Below, one piece after another: positions 1 through 10,851 of a DNA stretch of 64,000 nucleotides. The notes beneath the pieces are model-generated. The model searched no databases. It saw only the letters and a list, made by a program, of their open reading frames with translations, and was not told where the DNA came from. The DNA lies in the NCBI GenBank assembly GCA_951394405.1, contig OX596338.1:1674001-1738000 (forward strand). Direction: 5' to 3'. The DNA is from Coprinellus micaceus (lineage: Eukaryota; Basidiomycota; Agaricomycetes; Agaricales; Psathyrellaceae). Position numbers and translations under genes: made by a program. Positions within the stretch are counted from its first letter, which is position 1. Each line of letters starts with the position of its first letter.

Positions 1-260
1 TTTAGTAAACCCCACCACTATTTCTTGTCGTTGAACCCTGCAGTCTCCACGTACACGGCCCCTTGTTGCTATGTCGGTTCTCCTAATTTAATGACAAACT
101 TTTGCTCTGGAGTTGGTCGGCAATGGGCATGCGCGGTCAGCTGCGCGTCAGATCAAACGCCCCTTGACTTGATACCACCACCTCCTTGACGCACACTTGC
201 AGTAGTAGACTGCTAGTCCTCTGCAGTAACATATCCAGCTAACGTCGTATACATTTACAC

Positions 261-1813
261 ATGGCACCTCAGGTCTTCCAGCTGGCGCAGACGCCAGTGA
301 CGTCGCACGCGTTCAGCACCGATCGGAACCGTAAGGATCTCCCTCTCCGTGCTCGATATGCCAATCTAATCAATGGGGAATAGAGGTCTGCGTGAGCTTC
401 AACAACAACGAAGCGCAGATCCTAGCCCGTCGTGGCAACGAGTGGGCCGTCACGGATACTCTTGCTGAGGTACGCCCCAGATCGCATACGGGATCACCCT
501 CCACTCACTAGGTTATCCAGCACGATAAGATCATTACCTCCATTGACTGGGCCCCCAACTCAAACCGCATCGTCACCGCATCGCAGGATCGCAATGCTTA
601 TGTCTGGGAGCAAAAACCAGACCCCGAGACTGGGGCCTTGGTGTGGAAGCCGACACTGGTGTTGCTGCGTATCAACAGGGCTGCGACTCATGTGAGGTGG
701 AGTCCCAAGGAGGACAAATTTGCGGTGGCTAGTGGTGCCCGGTGCGTCTTTGTGGCTTGCGATCTCCGTCAGGGCAACGTCTAATAGTATTCATTCGATT
801 AGTGCTATCGCCATCTGCTCATTTGACGAGGAGAACAACTGGTGGGTCGCCAAACAACTCAAGAAGCCCATCAGGTCCACGGTTCTCTCTGTCGACTGGC
901 ACCCTAACAACGTCCTGCTCGCTGCTGGAAGCGCCGATCTCAAGGCCCGCGTGTTCTCCGCGTATATCAAGGAGGTCGATGAGAAGTACGCCTTGTCGTC
1001 ATCATGGTATGAGCCCCTATTCTAATGTGTGATGCAGGCCCGCCCCCACGGTATGGGGCTCCAAGCTCCCTTTCAACACGATCTGCGGAGAGTACAGCAG
1101 CTCCTCTGGTGGATGGGTCCACACTGTCGGCTTCTCGCCATCCGGAGATGTTCTCGCTTTCGCAGGTTCGTCCCTCTCTCATGCTTCGACGCGCCAGCCT
1201 AACGTACCAACTCTTCTAGGCCACGATAGCACCATCAACGTCGTCTATCCCAATGGCCCCGCCGTCTACAGCGTTCGCCTTCCCTCCTTACCACTCGTCT
1301 CCCTCACCTGGACCTCCGAGAACTCCATCGTCGCCGCGGGCCACGACTGTCGCCCCCTCATCTTCTCGGGCTCTGAGCAAGGTTGGCAAGAGGCTGGCAC
1401 CCTCGACGACGCCAAGTCCTCTTCCTCTGGCAGCGGATTTGGGGGCGGTGGAACCCCTGGCCGTTTGAACTCGGCGGCGTTCTCGACTTTTAGGAACGCG
1501 GATGTCAGGGGCCAGTCGGGGGCAGGGGGCACTTCGAGCGATACGAAGTTGACCACTGTGCATCAGAATACGATCACAGAAGTGAGGCCGTATGAGTTCG
1601 TTGGGGGCGAGGTGGCGAAGGTCAGTACAAGTGGGGTGGATGGAATGTTGGTTGTTTGGGACACCAATGAGGTTAGTGCCCTTACGAGCAAGTTGGGTGG
1701 GGCGCGTCTTGGGTAGATAGTACATATGTTTCCTTGCCAATTACGCTCTTGACTCTGGTAACGAATGGACGTAACAGGTGGCCAGTGCGATAAATTTGGT
1801 ACGTACAGGCTGA
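261..1813 (+). CDS. ARPC1: Arp2/3 complex subunit 1 (ARPC1/p40), WD40 protein
   Basis: Encodes the WD40 beta-propeller subunit of the Arp2/3 complex, which nucleates branched actin filaments at cortical patches. The model has seven exons (261-330, 384-469, 512-741, 803-985, 1038-1165, 1220-1671, 1778-1813) giving 394 residues, close to the family length. Visible landmarks are the N-terminal FNNNEAQIL strand, the [24 protein letters not shown] repeat region in exon 3, the [25 protein letters not shown] region in exon 4, [20 protein letters not shown] across exons 5-6, and a final [13 protein letters not shown] strand. A Gly/Ser-rich insert near residues 290-310 matches the loop that contacts other subunits in this family. 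All exon phases agree. The gene ends 113 bp from the convergent DAD3 stop codon. The identification is firm; the short last exon is inferred from its splice sites. Confidence 0.93.
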
Positions 1814-1926
1814 GTGGGATTGGGTATTGGTACAAGTGAGGTTCGGCATGCGATTGCATAATGGTTTCAAGGGGTGGATGGAGCTCACGCTGAGCGCATT
1901 CCAGAGTCGAAGTAGACGGAAGACGA

Positions 1927-2386
1927 TCAATGCTGGATGGTGGTGTCGTTTGTTGTGTCGTAATACGCGTCCGGTGCAGGCTGGTCGTTGATAACTCCCC
2001 ATACTGAGGCTTTGAACTGCATGCAATGTGGTGACAGATTGGTGAAGGGGGAAGGCGCGATAGGATGCAAAGGAGGGTACGCACCAGTGTCAAGACCAAA
2101 CCCATCTTCTTCTCCAACACCCGTAGACGCGCCAACATCGTCTGGTCGGGCTCTTCGTTTAGTGAGCGCGTCTTATGTGAGAGCTAGGCGCGCTCCTCCG
2201 TTAGCGTATCCATCTCGCCGGGCAGAAACACTACCGGAGACCCACCAATTTGACATTCTGTGCCAACTTTGCATACTCCCACAGCACCTCCGCTTCTACG
2301 GGCTTCAGCTGCGGGTGTCCATCGTACGGGTTCACAGAGAAGATGTCGGTTGATACTGATGGATTTGAGGTGGACGCGGTTGCCAT
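1927..2386 (-). CDS. DAD3: DASH complex subunit DAD3
   Basis: A small 106-residue protein of the DASH/Dam1 complex, which forms rings on kinetochore microtubules and couples chromosomes to spindle ends. Three exons on the minus strand (2246-2386, 2085-2171, 1927-2016) join in phase 0. The N-terminal half carries the family pattern NPYDGHPQLKPVEAEVLWEYAKLAQ. The middle exon gives a leucine-rich helix with LNEEPDQ and LARLRVLEKKMGLVLTL, and the last exon begins FKASVW. These match the two-helix Dad3 organisation. No single ORF covers the gene, so an ORF-only scan would miss it. It converges on ARPC1 with 113 bp between stop codons. Confidence 0.88.
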
Positions 2387-4230
2387 CGTGGTGTTCTAGT
2401 CCTTCGCTTCACGGGGTTGCGATATAGAAGAAGGGGTGTTGAGAAGAGATGGATAGATGGTAGATGGACAGGTTGTCGTTGGGTGAAAACTTGTCGTCGA
2501 AGCTGGGAGCGAATGTTTGGAATCGTGAAGGCCGTGAGCAATATCTATCAAAGCCGAAGCCTGTCCAGGGCTCCTCGGTATCACCGCTCAGAAATTGAAC
2601 AATAAGCGAATGACGTTAGGGGATGAACGCAAGTCGACAACTTGTCAAAGCGATCGAGGGCAAGATGAAAGCAGGAATCAGGGAGCCGCGTGCGTGCCAA
2701 GCGCCGATGATGCGCGCCCATCACTCCGAGTCCCCGTCTGGCATGAATGCCCCTGTCTGGTATCCGGGACTCCTCTGGATATGCAGAACAAACCCCAGCC
2801 ATGCCCTACCTGTACGATCGCATGGTGCGATAAAAGCTCACGGATGTTTGTCTCTGTGTAGCTTTTGGCCGCAATGTGGGTGCCCGGTGCCTGCCCACAC
2901 TCACATTATTAAATCCGACTTTTGTTATGCTTTACCTGGGCAATATCTTCTCCCCCTGCACGCATCCTCAAATAAACTCACGCAAACGGAGAAACATGCT
3001 TATCCAGACATTTGTCAGGACTGTGTTGTCCAAGGCCTACCGCGAAAACTATCCGCGCCGGTGGTGGGATTCTATCTGCCATCGCCGAGCCTCGAGGCTG
3101 TTGCCTCCGCGTCCCTTTTGCACCCACTTTATCCCTTTATACACACATCTAGGAAGTGTAGATGCCATTTACCTGGATGAAGGATGACGACCTGACATGA
3201 GGCAGAAATCGAGGCGCTTTCTTTCCGATAGCTCGCCCTTCTGGGTCCTGGCAGGCGTACTGCGAGGTGTACCCCAGCTTCGTGAGGATAGCCCATTATT
3301 TGGGTGCGGCACTCGGCCGGTGCTAATGTGGCGCCAGTAGACGTCGCAGTAGGTTTGCAAAGAGGATCCCAAGTGGAAGGTAGGATTTCCGAGACGTGCT
3401 CGCTTTGCGATGGAGGCCCGAGGGCGATTCGACGGCTGGAACCCGGAGATGCAAGCCCCCACTGCTGGCTGCCCACCAACAGGTTAGATGCCATAAAGTC
3501 ATACATGAGCTCAAGACAATAAGTGCTTCTCCAGAACTAGAAGAAGGTAGCCATGCCAGCCAGTGGAGTGGAGAACTTGGAAATGAGGTAGTGCGTTGCC
3601 CGAGAGTACAAGGAGGGGAGGTGCGGGTTCCCATACTGCCGTGCCTTCACCGTGCGGACGTCCAAGGACTGATGCCCACACAACAAGGATTCTCGGACAT
3701 TGACTGCACGTTGTGGTGATATCCATGGGGACGCTTGAGGACAAGTTCGAATAGAATGAAGCGCCCATCCCCGGGGGCTTGAAAAACAATAGTTCTTGTA
3801 AGAAAAGGGCTTTATTCCACGGGGAGCACTAGCGAAGGGCGAAATGCTTGCGCTGGGACGTTCGTTGGAGGATAGTACGGATCCGAGAATTAGCCCAGGT
3901 GCAGTATACTCGCACATCATTCTCAGGTTGCCAGTGATTGGATCACCCTCTCAAGCTGTTATCCGGGTGCTGCCCTTGCCAGTGCGCCGTAGCTGCCACC
4001 CACCACGAAGGGGACCCATCCTGCACATCACGTCTGGCATAGGGCCAAATATGAAGGGCGTATGGTCGTGACGTGGGTTATCAAACAAGGAGGAGGTGTG
4101 GGGTTTCGCAGGCGCTTGAGCACACAATAGGCCGAAAAAGGAAATGGGCAAACAATAGAGGGGTCGGTGGATATCAAGGCGACTACGATCCGGATGAATA
4201 GCTCCCTCCGTCTCTCTCCCTCGTCCCCTA
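2387..4230. other. Gene-poor region between DAD3 and the BTB gene
   Basis: I find no supportable gene in these 1.8 kb. The longest open frames (for example 2623-3180 on the plus strand) have no domain signature, no conserved-looking blocks and poor codon bias, and their frames cannot be joined into a sensible protein. The stretch probably holds the DAD3 promoter and 5' UTR at its left end and the promoter of the BTB gene at its right end. Confidence 0.5.
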
Positions 4231-5177
4231 ATGCCGTCCTTCAATCCAAAACCCTTCCCCCCGTCGGCCCTGTCTGACGTCCCCGTCGAATACATCATCT
4301 CCCAACTCCATGGCCTCGCTGATCAGTTCTGGGACAAGCCAGAGACTGCAGACTGTACCATCCGTGAGTGACTTGGATGCACTCAGAGGTAGTGTCTCAT
4401 CCAGCTCTAGTCGTCCCCGTACCCCATGCCGCGTCCAACCCTCTGCAGCCGCTGCAGACCCAGTTCCCCGGGGAGCCATCCAACTCGGTAACAGTCAGCT
4501 TCGAGCACTCCGGTGGTGGCAACAGGCGCGCAACCCAGCCCCCTCTCAACGCCGCTCCCCGTCTCTCTCTCGAGCTGCACATGGACTACCTATCCGCGCA
4601 CTCCACCTTCCTGCGAGGACTTTTCAGTGGCGCCCTCCCCCTCGATCTCATGTACACCAGCACCCCACCCTCATCCTCGAGCTCAACAAGCGGGGTACCC
4701 CCAGGACGAGAGCCACGCCTGATGCCCAGCTCTCCGGACCACCCAACGCTCTTCCTGCCCCTCCCCGATCCCTCCTCGTTCCATCTTCTCTGCCACTGGA
4801 TGTACTTTGGCGACCTCGCCCCGATCGCAGACTGCTTGCGCAAGGGTGTCATTCAATGGGAAGGCATCGCGCGCAACGTCGAGTATCTCGGCCTTACCAC
4901 CGACATCAAGGTCTTCCTGCAAAAGTGGTACAGCACATGGCTAGACACAGACGGCAAGGCCCAGAGCCTCATCGCAGCGGACGAGGATTCGGACACGATG
5001 TACAGCGACTCGGACGATGATTACATGTCGAGCGCAACGGAGTCTGACCTGGACGACGACCTGCTGGATCTGGAGAATTTGAAGGAGCCGTCAAGCAGAG
5101 GACGGGGACGGGGGCGAGATCAGGCCATACGACCACTTGCATTCCAGTCGTTCGCTGCTCCTCCAACAGCAACGTAG
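4231..5177 (+). CDS. BTB/POZ-like domain protein
   Basis: A 301-residue protein from two exons (4231-4363 and 4405-5177) joined across a short 41-nt intron. The central part looks like a divergent BTB/POZ fold: a strand plus helix LELHMDYLSAHSTFLRGLFSGA (residues about 110-131), a Ser/Pro-rich loop, then LFLPLPDPSSFHLLCHWMYFGD and a helical end IQWEGIARNVEYLG. BTB domains mediate dimerisation and can serve as cullin-3 adaptors. No second domain such as Kelch, MATH or zinc finger is visible. The C-terminus is acidic (runs of D/E near residues 225-260) followed by a basic RGRGRGR patch. Its substrate or partner cannot be told from sequence. The BTB assignment is by pattern and is moderately sure. 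Confidence 0.68.
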
Positions 5178-6715
5178 TCCGCACCCCTGGCAGCGCCCGA
5201 GATCGTAACGTATCTCGCTCCGGACTCGTATCAGACAGGCAAAATTCCCCTCCGACCACCTTACCCCCACGGCACCAACCTCCCCCGTTAAACCCAACCC
5301 TCAGCGCACTTTAAACGCACCCAAATCCCCCTACAACCGGTTCACCTTCCCCCGGCTTCACTTCCCGTCTCTCGTTCTCCGCCTCCTTTGGGACCTTTTT
5401 TGTTGTACACCAGCACCAGTTGCCCACCTTTTTGAGCGCTGCATCGAGCAGGTCAATCTCACACTCCTTTTCCACCCTTCGATATGTTGCTCTGGATCTC
5501 TCCCACCAGCATCTTCACCGCCTGGCCTTCCCGTTGCAGAGGACGGTTAGCTACTAATTGTATTTGTTCGATCCATTGGTAGGTCCCGTGCGTAAAGTTC
5601 ACGCTCCTTATTTCGTCCCCTTGTTATTCCTTTCCCTTCATCCTCTTTATTCTCTTCCTTCCCCCCTTACCTTTTTATTTTTTTGCCCGGGCGATATGTC
5701 ATCGACCCCAGCGTCAGGCAACACCAGCATCGTCGTCGTCGCATCCTCATGCTTCGATGACATTCGGATTCTCTGTCCCATCCCTCTTGGCCTTTTCTTC
5801 TTCCCTTCCTTGCCCTTCTCCCTTCGCAGGCCGCCCTTATCTTATTACTCACTCTTACAAGCGTAGAGCTTACGCCCATGTACCACCACCACCCGCGTCG
5901 TATTGTATGGATAAAACCGTTGACCAGAACACTGCACAATCTTAGGAAGAGTGCTTCAGAGTGTCTTGGGGAACTCGGGACGATGAGCGGGGTAACGGCC
6001 CTACTAACGGGTACCTTTGTGGTACCCAGCCGCTTGAATCGCACCCCAGGCGGGGTAACAATACTGGCAACAATAAGAAGTAGGAGGCGCGGGAGAGTTC
6101 CCCCCTCCCCCCTCCTTCTAGCGATCTCCTCTCTGCCCTTAGCACACGGACACTCCGCGCTTCTGGCAGCAAAGATGATGATCGTCTCTCGCAGTGCGCA
6201 CCCTTTCTCGGGCGATGTCACTGACTGACTGACATCACATGCAACAGGTGGATGAGTTTCCGTAGATTTCCGTCCCACGAGTCGAAAGACAATAAGGAGG
6301 GTGGACATGTAAGGGCAATTCAATCCCAGCTCGCCAGGACGGCTAGAAGACAATAAGAAGAATACGGAACCGGCCACCTGGCCGACGCTTGTCGTGCGCC
6401 ACGAACAGAGTGTGGCATGAGCGTGTTTTCCATAGATGATTTATGCATGCCTGGAAGAGATCCATATATGAGAACGCATTCATGTTGCTGAAGTTGGAGT
6501 GAATTGGTAGTGAAGCTGGAGGGTTCCTTGAGATTTCCTATCTCGTCCTACCTACATGTTGAGATTCCAGACCGCTGAGGGAAGAGGGAACTTTAGGAGA
6601 TGAGATCTATGGGTAGGTATATGTGCAAGAGGTATTAGGACAACACGGAAAGCAAAGTACAGAACACGAAGGACGAGGGAACAAATAGAAGTGGGGGACA
6701 GCCTGGTGAGGCGGG
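5178..6715. other. Intergenic region, pyrimidine-rich
   Basis: No gene seen. The first ~700 nt downstream of the BTB stop are rich in C/T tracts and may include a 3' UTR. A 236-codon open frame on the minus strand (5667-6377) is Arg-rich and low-complexity and looks like a chance antisense frame. The right end is the 3' flank of the kinase gene. Confidence 0.5.
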
Positions 6716-8366
6716 CTAATCAAGTTCTCCCGCATCGAACTTGGTGACCAGCTCAGCCAGGTTATCAGGAGGCATATAGCCTTGAGGCTCAACCTTGAGA
6801 TCATGCGCCAGATGATTATCGGCCTCCCGGATGGAAACCCCAGGGACCTCACTCTGAAGTGGGAGCGGGAGAGTGTGCCTAGCGCGCGATAACTCAGCGT
6901 CTGACCTGTCTGGAACCCAGAAGGGCGGCTGAGAAAACCAGTCAGATTACGCTACTCGAAAAGCCCGAGATTCAACATACCGTGAACACTCGCTTGTTGA
7001 CGGATTCCCACCTCTTGGGACCGTCTTCAAGGCCACCAAAAAATTCCATCGTCTGGAAATCATCGTACTTGGGGCGGAACCACGCACGGTAGTGGAGGAG
7101 CTGCCTGATGAGAGACTTGGTGTTCTGCCCGATGATGACTCCGGTAGGCCAAGTGATCATGCGCGACCTCTTCTGCATGTAGTTGCTCGCGGCCGGGTGG
7201 ACGAAAGGCTAAAGACAATATTAGCTGAAAATCAACTCAAGAGAGAGGCGAGAAAGAACATACTAAGCGCCCATACAACATCTCGAAGAATATCATACCC
7301 GCGCAGTAAATATCGATCGAGTGGCGCTCTTCCCTCGTCGACACTTCCGTCCTATTAGGATCGACTTCCCAGGCCTGCTGGATCTCGGGCGGGCCATACA
7401 GAGGGGTACCTACGTAAGTCCAATCGGCGTGGTCGTCGTGGGCGAAGGCGGAGGACCCAAGGTCTGTCAAGACCAAGTAACCGTCGGGGCCAACCAGGAC
7501 GTTCTCGGGCTTGATGTCGCGGTGGACGATGCCATGGGTGTAGAGGTGCTGGAGCCCACAGATGATGTTCATGAGGCAGAAAGTCGCGGTCTCCAGAGAG
7601 AAGATGGGATTCCCGTTCATGACGTTGCGAAGAGTGCCCGAGGGAATGTGCTCGAGAAGGAGGTAGACGTTGCGCTCGTCGTCGAAGGTCTGGATGAGCC
7701 CAGCAATGAAGGGGCTCCAGTCTACGGTGGAGAGTTTGCAGAGTTCATTATCCTTGTCGACCAGATGCTGTTCATACTTGGCGAACTGGTAATGGCGGAG
7801 CATTCTCTTTGGGAGGGCCTTCATAGCGAACACGGTGCCGACCCTTCTCTGATTATCTATCTTGTCCTGTTTGCTGTACTCGTTGCTGAGGCCCTTGCCC
7901 TCCTTGATCTTGACCAAATACACAGCACCCTCTTGTCCTTTTCCTGTAGCCTGGGTCAACGAAAGATAGATAGAGATCGCGACTGAGGACCTACCGATGG
8001 TCCTGAAAATCTCCAAATCCTTCAACCTGAGCGCGGGGTGACGGACACCCTTGGGCACTGCCTGGCTTTGATCGTAAAAGCCCTACAATTGAGAGTGAGT
8101 ACCCCATGCTCTCGACGCTCCCTTCTGCTGGTAGGGTAACGCACCTTTTCAGTCTCTCGCTTCATCTCATTTATCCTCTCACCGTCATAGCCAGACTTGA
8201 TAACCCTCCCAATCTTGTCCGTCCTCAGCATTAGGTATTGATTTGGGTCGCGGGTGAATGTCGTAAATGGGGGCTGAACATCCTTTGGCAGACCCCATCT
8301 TTTGGCGTGTTCCTTTGACCCCACTTCGCCGGGGAGAGTCTTGACTTTGATTCTGAGAGGAGGCAT
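6716..8366 (-). CDS. AGC-like serine/threonine protein kinase
   Basis: Five exons (8145-8366, 7995-8082, 7264-7943, 6981-7208, 6716-6928) give 476 residues. The kinase core starts near residue 97 with the glycine loop GKGQEGAVYLVK, then VFAMKALPK (ATP-contacting Lys), a C-helix Glu in KDNEL, the catalytic loop HRDIKPEN, and a P+1 region GTPLYGPPE. The C-terminal FFGG...PKRW...PPFW.P segment is the AGC-type tail. Two departures stand out. The metal-binding motif is DLG rather than DFG, and the APE motif reads PPE. Lys, Glu, HRD Asp and metal Asp are all kept, so it should be active. Its subfamily and substrates are not recognisable to me. It is divergent from IPK1, with 627 bp between start codons. 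Confidence 0.85.
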
Positions 8367-8993
8367 CGGAAAGGAGGAGGTGGTGGTGGAAGTGGGAAGG
8401 CAAGAAGCGAGGTGACGCGCAACCAGGGTTCAACATCGGGTCATGTGGCCGTTCGCTTCCATCACCCGTGAGCCCATTGTTCCCTCCCTCGAGTGGCCAA
8501 AGCCCGTCGACCTGCCTTTCTTGGATACTGCATGCTGGGCAACGCGCTGCGGCTTACCGACAAAGAAAAAAGGTGAAAATGTGGTTTCGATTGCTCTAGG
8601 AGACTCCCCATATTGATCCAAGTCCACCAGCGGGCTCTGGAGGGGAATCTGGATTAAGCGCCCAAACGTCGGCTGTGAGCGGTGATGGGATCAGGAGCGG
8701 GTGCAGGGTCGTCGGTAGGCCCGATTTGGCAATCAGGCGCAACCAAGCCCTTGCCAAGCCCAGACAGAAGTCTTGAGCGCGCTGTTGGGGCTTTCAAGCA
8801 GGTCAGCCTGGAATATCCGCAACAACGTTGAGCAGTCCTTGGAATTGCGGACACCCTGAACCCAGAAAGCTGAAAATGGAATTTAAGGCACACAGACACA
8901 GCAATCAATCGACGACGCTTACCAGCACAGGCAGAATGGAGTGCTTCGTTCGAGTTCGCCATTTGACTCTCTGCCAACTACACCCAACATCCC
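8367..8993. other. Divergent promoter region, kinase/IPK1
   Basis: This 627-bp interval separates two divergent start codons. On the minus strand there is an ATG at 8962 followed by a short open frame and intron-like signals (donor near 8920, acceptor near 8855). It could be a 5' UTR exon of the kinase or a short upstream ORF. I cannot join it to the kinase in frame with confidence, so I do not call a gene. Confidence 0.4.
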
Positions 8994-10494
8994 ATGCCGC
9001 CTAGCGTTGTCGAGACCAACCCCAACGACTGGGGGTATGTCTCTGAGGGGGGCGCAACTATTGTCTTTTCGTACCATGGCCCGCCTAACCCGAACTTCGA
9101 CGGCACCGTCCTACGTCTGCGCAAAGCACTCGTTCCCGCCCTGAGAATAGTCCCTCGCGAAGGCACACTCCCAACTGGGACCCACGATGAAGAGCTTGAC
9201 GACCCGACAATCGAGTACCAGACCAAGTGCATGTCAAGGTTGATACCGCCCGAGCACCTCCCTCGACTGGACACTGTGCATCTCAACGAGCCCTGGTTGG
9301 AGCGACTCGTAGAAATGCAGAACCTCAGGCGCCCAGAAACCCGGAGGGAGACCGACGGAATCGATGTAGACAGGCAAAAGGGGGTCCTTGCCACCGACCT
9401 GGTGGGCGGGGATTGGCTGGCGGTTGAGATCAAGGTGTGTTTAGCATTGCGCCTCCACTTTGACAGACCCCCCCTTGGCCATTTCAACTCAACACACTCA
9501 TTTCATTCAGCCAAAATGGGCGTTCCTGCCGTCGCCCATACATCTCTCTGCTGCGACGAAGGATGCGAAGATGCAAACGTGCCGCTTCTGCATGCATAAC
9601 CACCTTCGAAAGTCTAAAGGGCATATCATCGAGATGAGCTATTGCCCTCTGGATCTCTTCTCGGGAGACGAGGCGAGGATAGTGAAGGCGATCCACGGAC
9701 TCTGGGACGCTTGGACAGAGAGCGGGGGATCGGTCAACAACCTTAAGGTATTTGCCAATGGCAAGATCGTGCATCCAACCGAGGTCAGATTCTGTCAGCC
9801 TTTCACACAAAAATTCGCAACCCTTATCGAAGTTTTGTTCTAGCCACACCGCATGCTTGCGAAAGACGCGAAGCCCGACACGCCGACGCGCGAGATTCGC
9901 GATCTCTTCACCTCAGCTCTCTTGCGCACAGTGATCGCCACACCCGTTCTTCGGATCCTCTCCGAACTCCAGCGCACCCTCGACGTGCTGGACATCGAGG
10001 GTCTTTCCCGACTCTGGCGCCACACCGAGCGTATGGCTCCATTGTACCGCACCACGTTCGCCTCGTTCTTCGAACACCCCAAAGGCGACGGGACTGAGAA
10101 ACCCCCGTCCACTCCTCTCGGCGTCAGCTCCCTCTTCCTGTCCGAACCCCAGCCCGTTATTGGGGACTGGGAGGAGTTCCTCAACACGTATCTGTCCTCG
10201 TTCAGGGACGGGTTGGACAATAGCAAGCCGGCCCCAGAGAACCTCCGGTATTACCTCCTAGCATATTTGCTGTCGGCCACGTTCAAGGACTGCTCTGTTA
10301 TCGCCAGGCTCGACTTTTTGAAGCCGGGTGTTGAGCAAGATGTCAAGCTTGGGCCTCAAACTGTGACAGTAATTGACCTGGACCCGAAGAGCATGGAGAA
10401 GCTGAAGGGATGGGAGAAGTTGGACAAGGAAATTGCGACCTTCTACGCCACAAACACGGAGAAGAGGACGTGCGTTGACGCGTTTGCTTTGTGA
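8994..10494 (+). CDS. IPK1: Inositol-pentakisphosphate 2-kinase
   Basis: Phosphorylates the 2-position of inositol pentakisphosphate to make phytate (InsP6), which supports mRNA export and signalling. Three exons (8994-9434, 9511-9783, 9844-10494) give 454 residues. Family marks are the N-terminal ATIVFSYHGPPNPNFDGTVLRLRK nucleotide-binding strand pair, the EIKPKWAFLP motif split exactly by intron 1, the CRFCMH zinc-binding-type segment early in exon 2, and a C-terminal FKDCSVIARLDF followed by VTVIDLDPKSMEKLKGWEKLDKEI, which carries the conserved metal-binding Asp residues. The length fits fungal Ipk1. The start is the first ATG in frame and keeps the conserved N-terminus. Confidence 0.92.
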
Positions 10495-10851
10495 TCCCTT
10501 CCGATACGCTACCCGTAGCAAAAACGTTATAGTTACCGCTCAGTGTATCGAGCTATATACCAAGGATTGAACGTCAGTATAATGCAGGTCGAAGATGACG
10601 CCGTAGTCTTTACCCTAATCTATGGTTCGCTACCACGCGAGCTGTCCATACGGGGCTTTGCCAAGGTCCGTTCAGCGATGTGGGTTGACAGTGAGGAGCA
10701 GAATCAACCAGCGTGAGCAATCATACGGATCTTCCATTGAAAGCGCCGTGTCGCGGCCCAGCCTTCATTGCTCTGACCACTTCTACACATCCACTCCCAT
10801 CCTGAATTCCATTGACAGTAGCCTCCGCTTGGACGCCCCTATTACCCCGCA
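10495..10851. other. Intergenic region, IPK1 to IVD
   Basis: These 357 bp hold the IPK1 3' flank and the IVD promoter. I see no gene and no recognisable element. Confidence 0.5.

Noticed and set aside
2623..3180. 185-codon plus-strand frame between DAD3 and the BTB gene
   Set aside because: No motif and poor codon bias; overlapping frames are equally open.
5667..6377. 236-codon minus-strand frame
   Set aside because: Arg-rich, no motif, no splice context, in a pyrimidine-rich intergenic stretch.
7321..7986. 221-codon plus-strand frame
   Set aside because: Antisense shadow of the kinase exon; the kinase motifs on the other strand are unmistakable.
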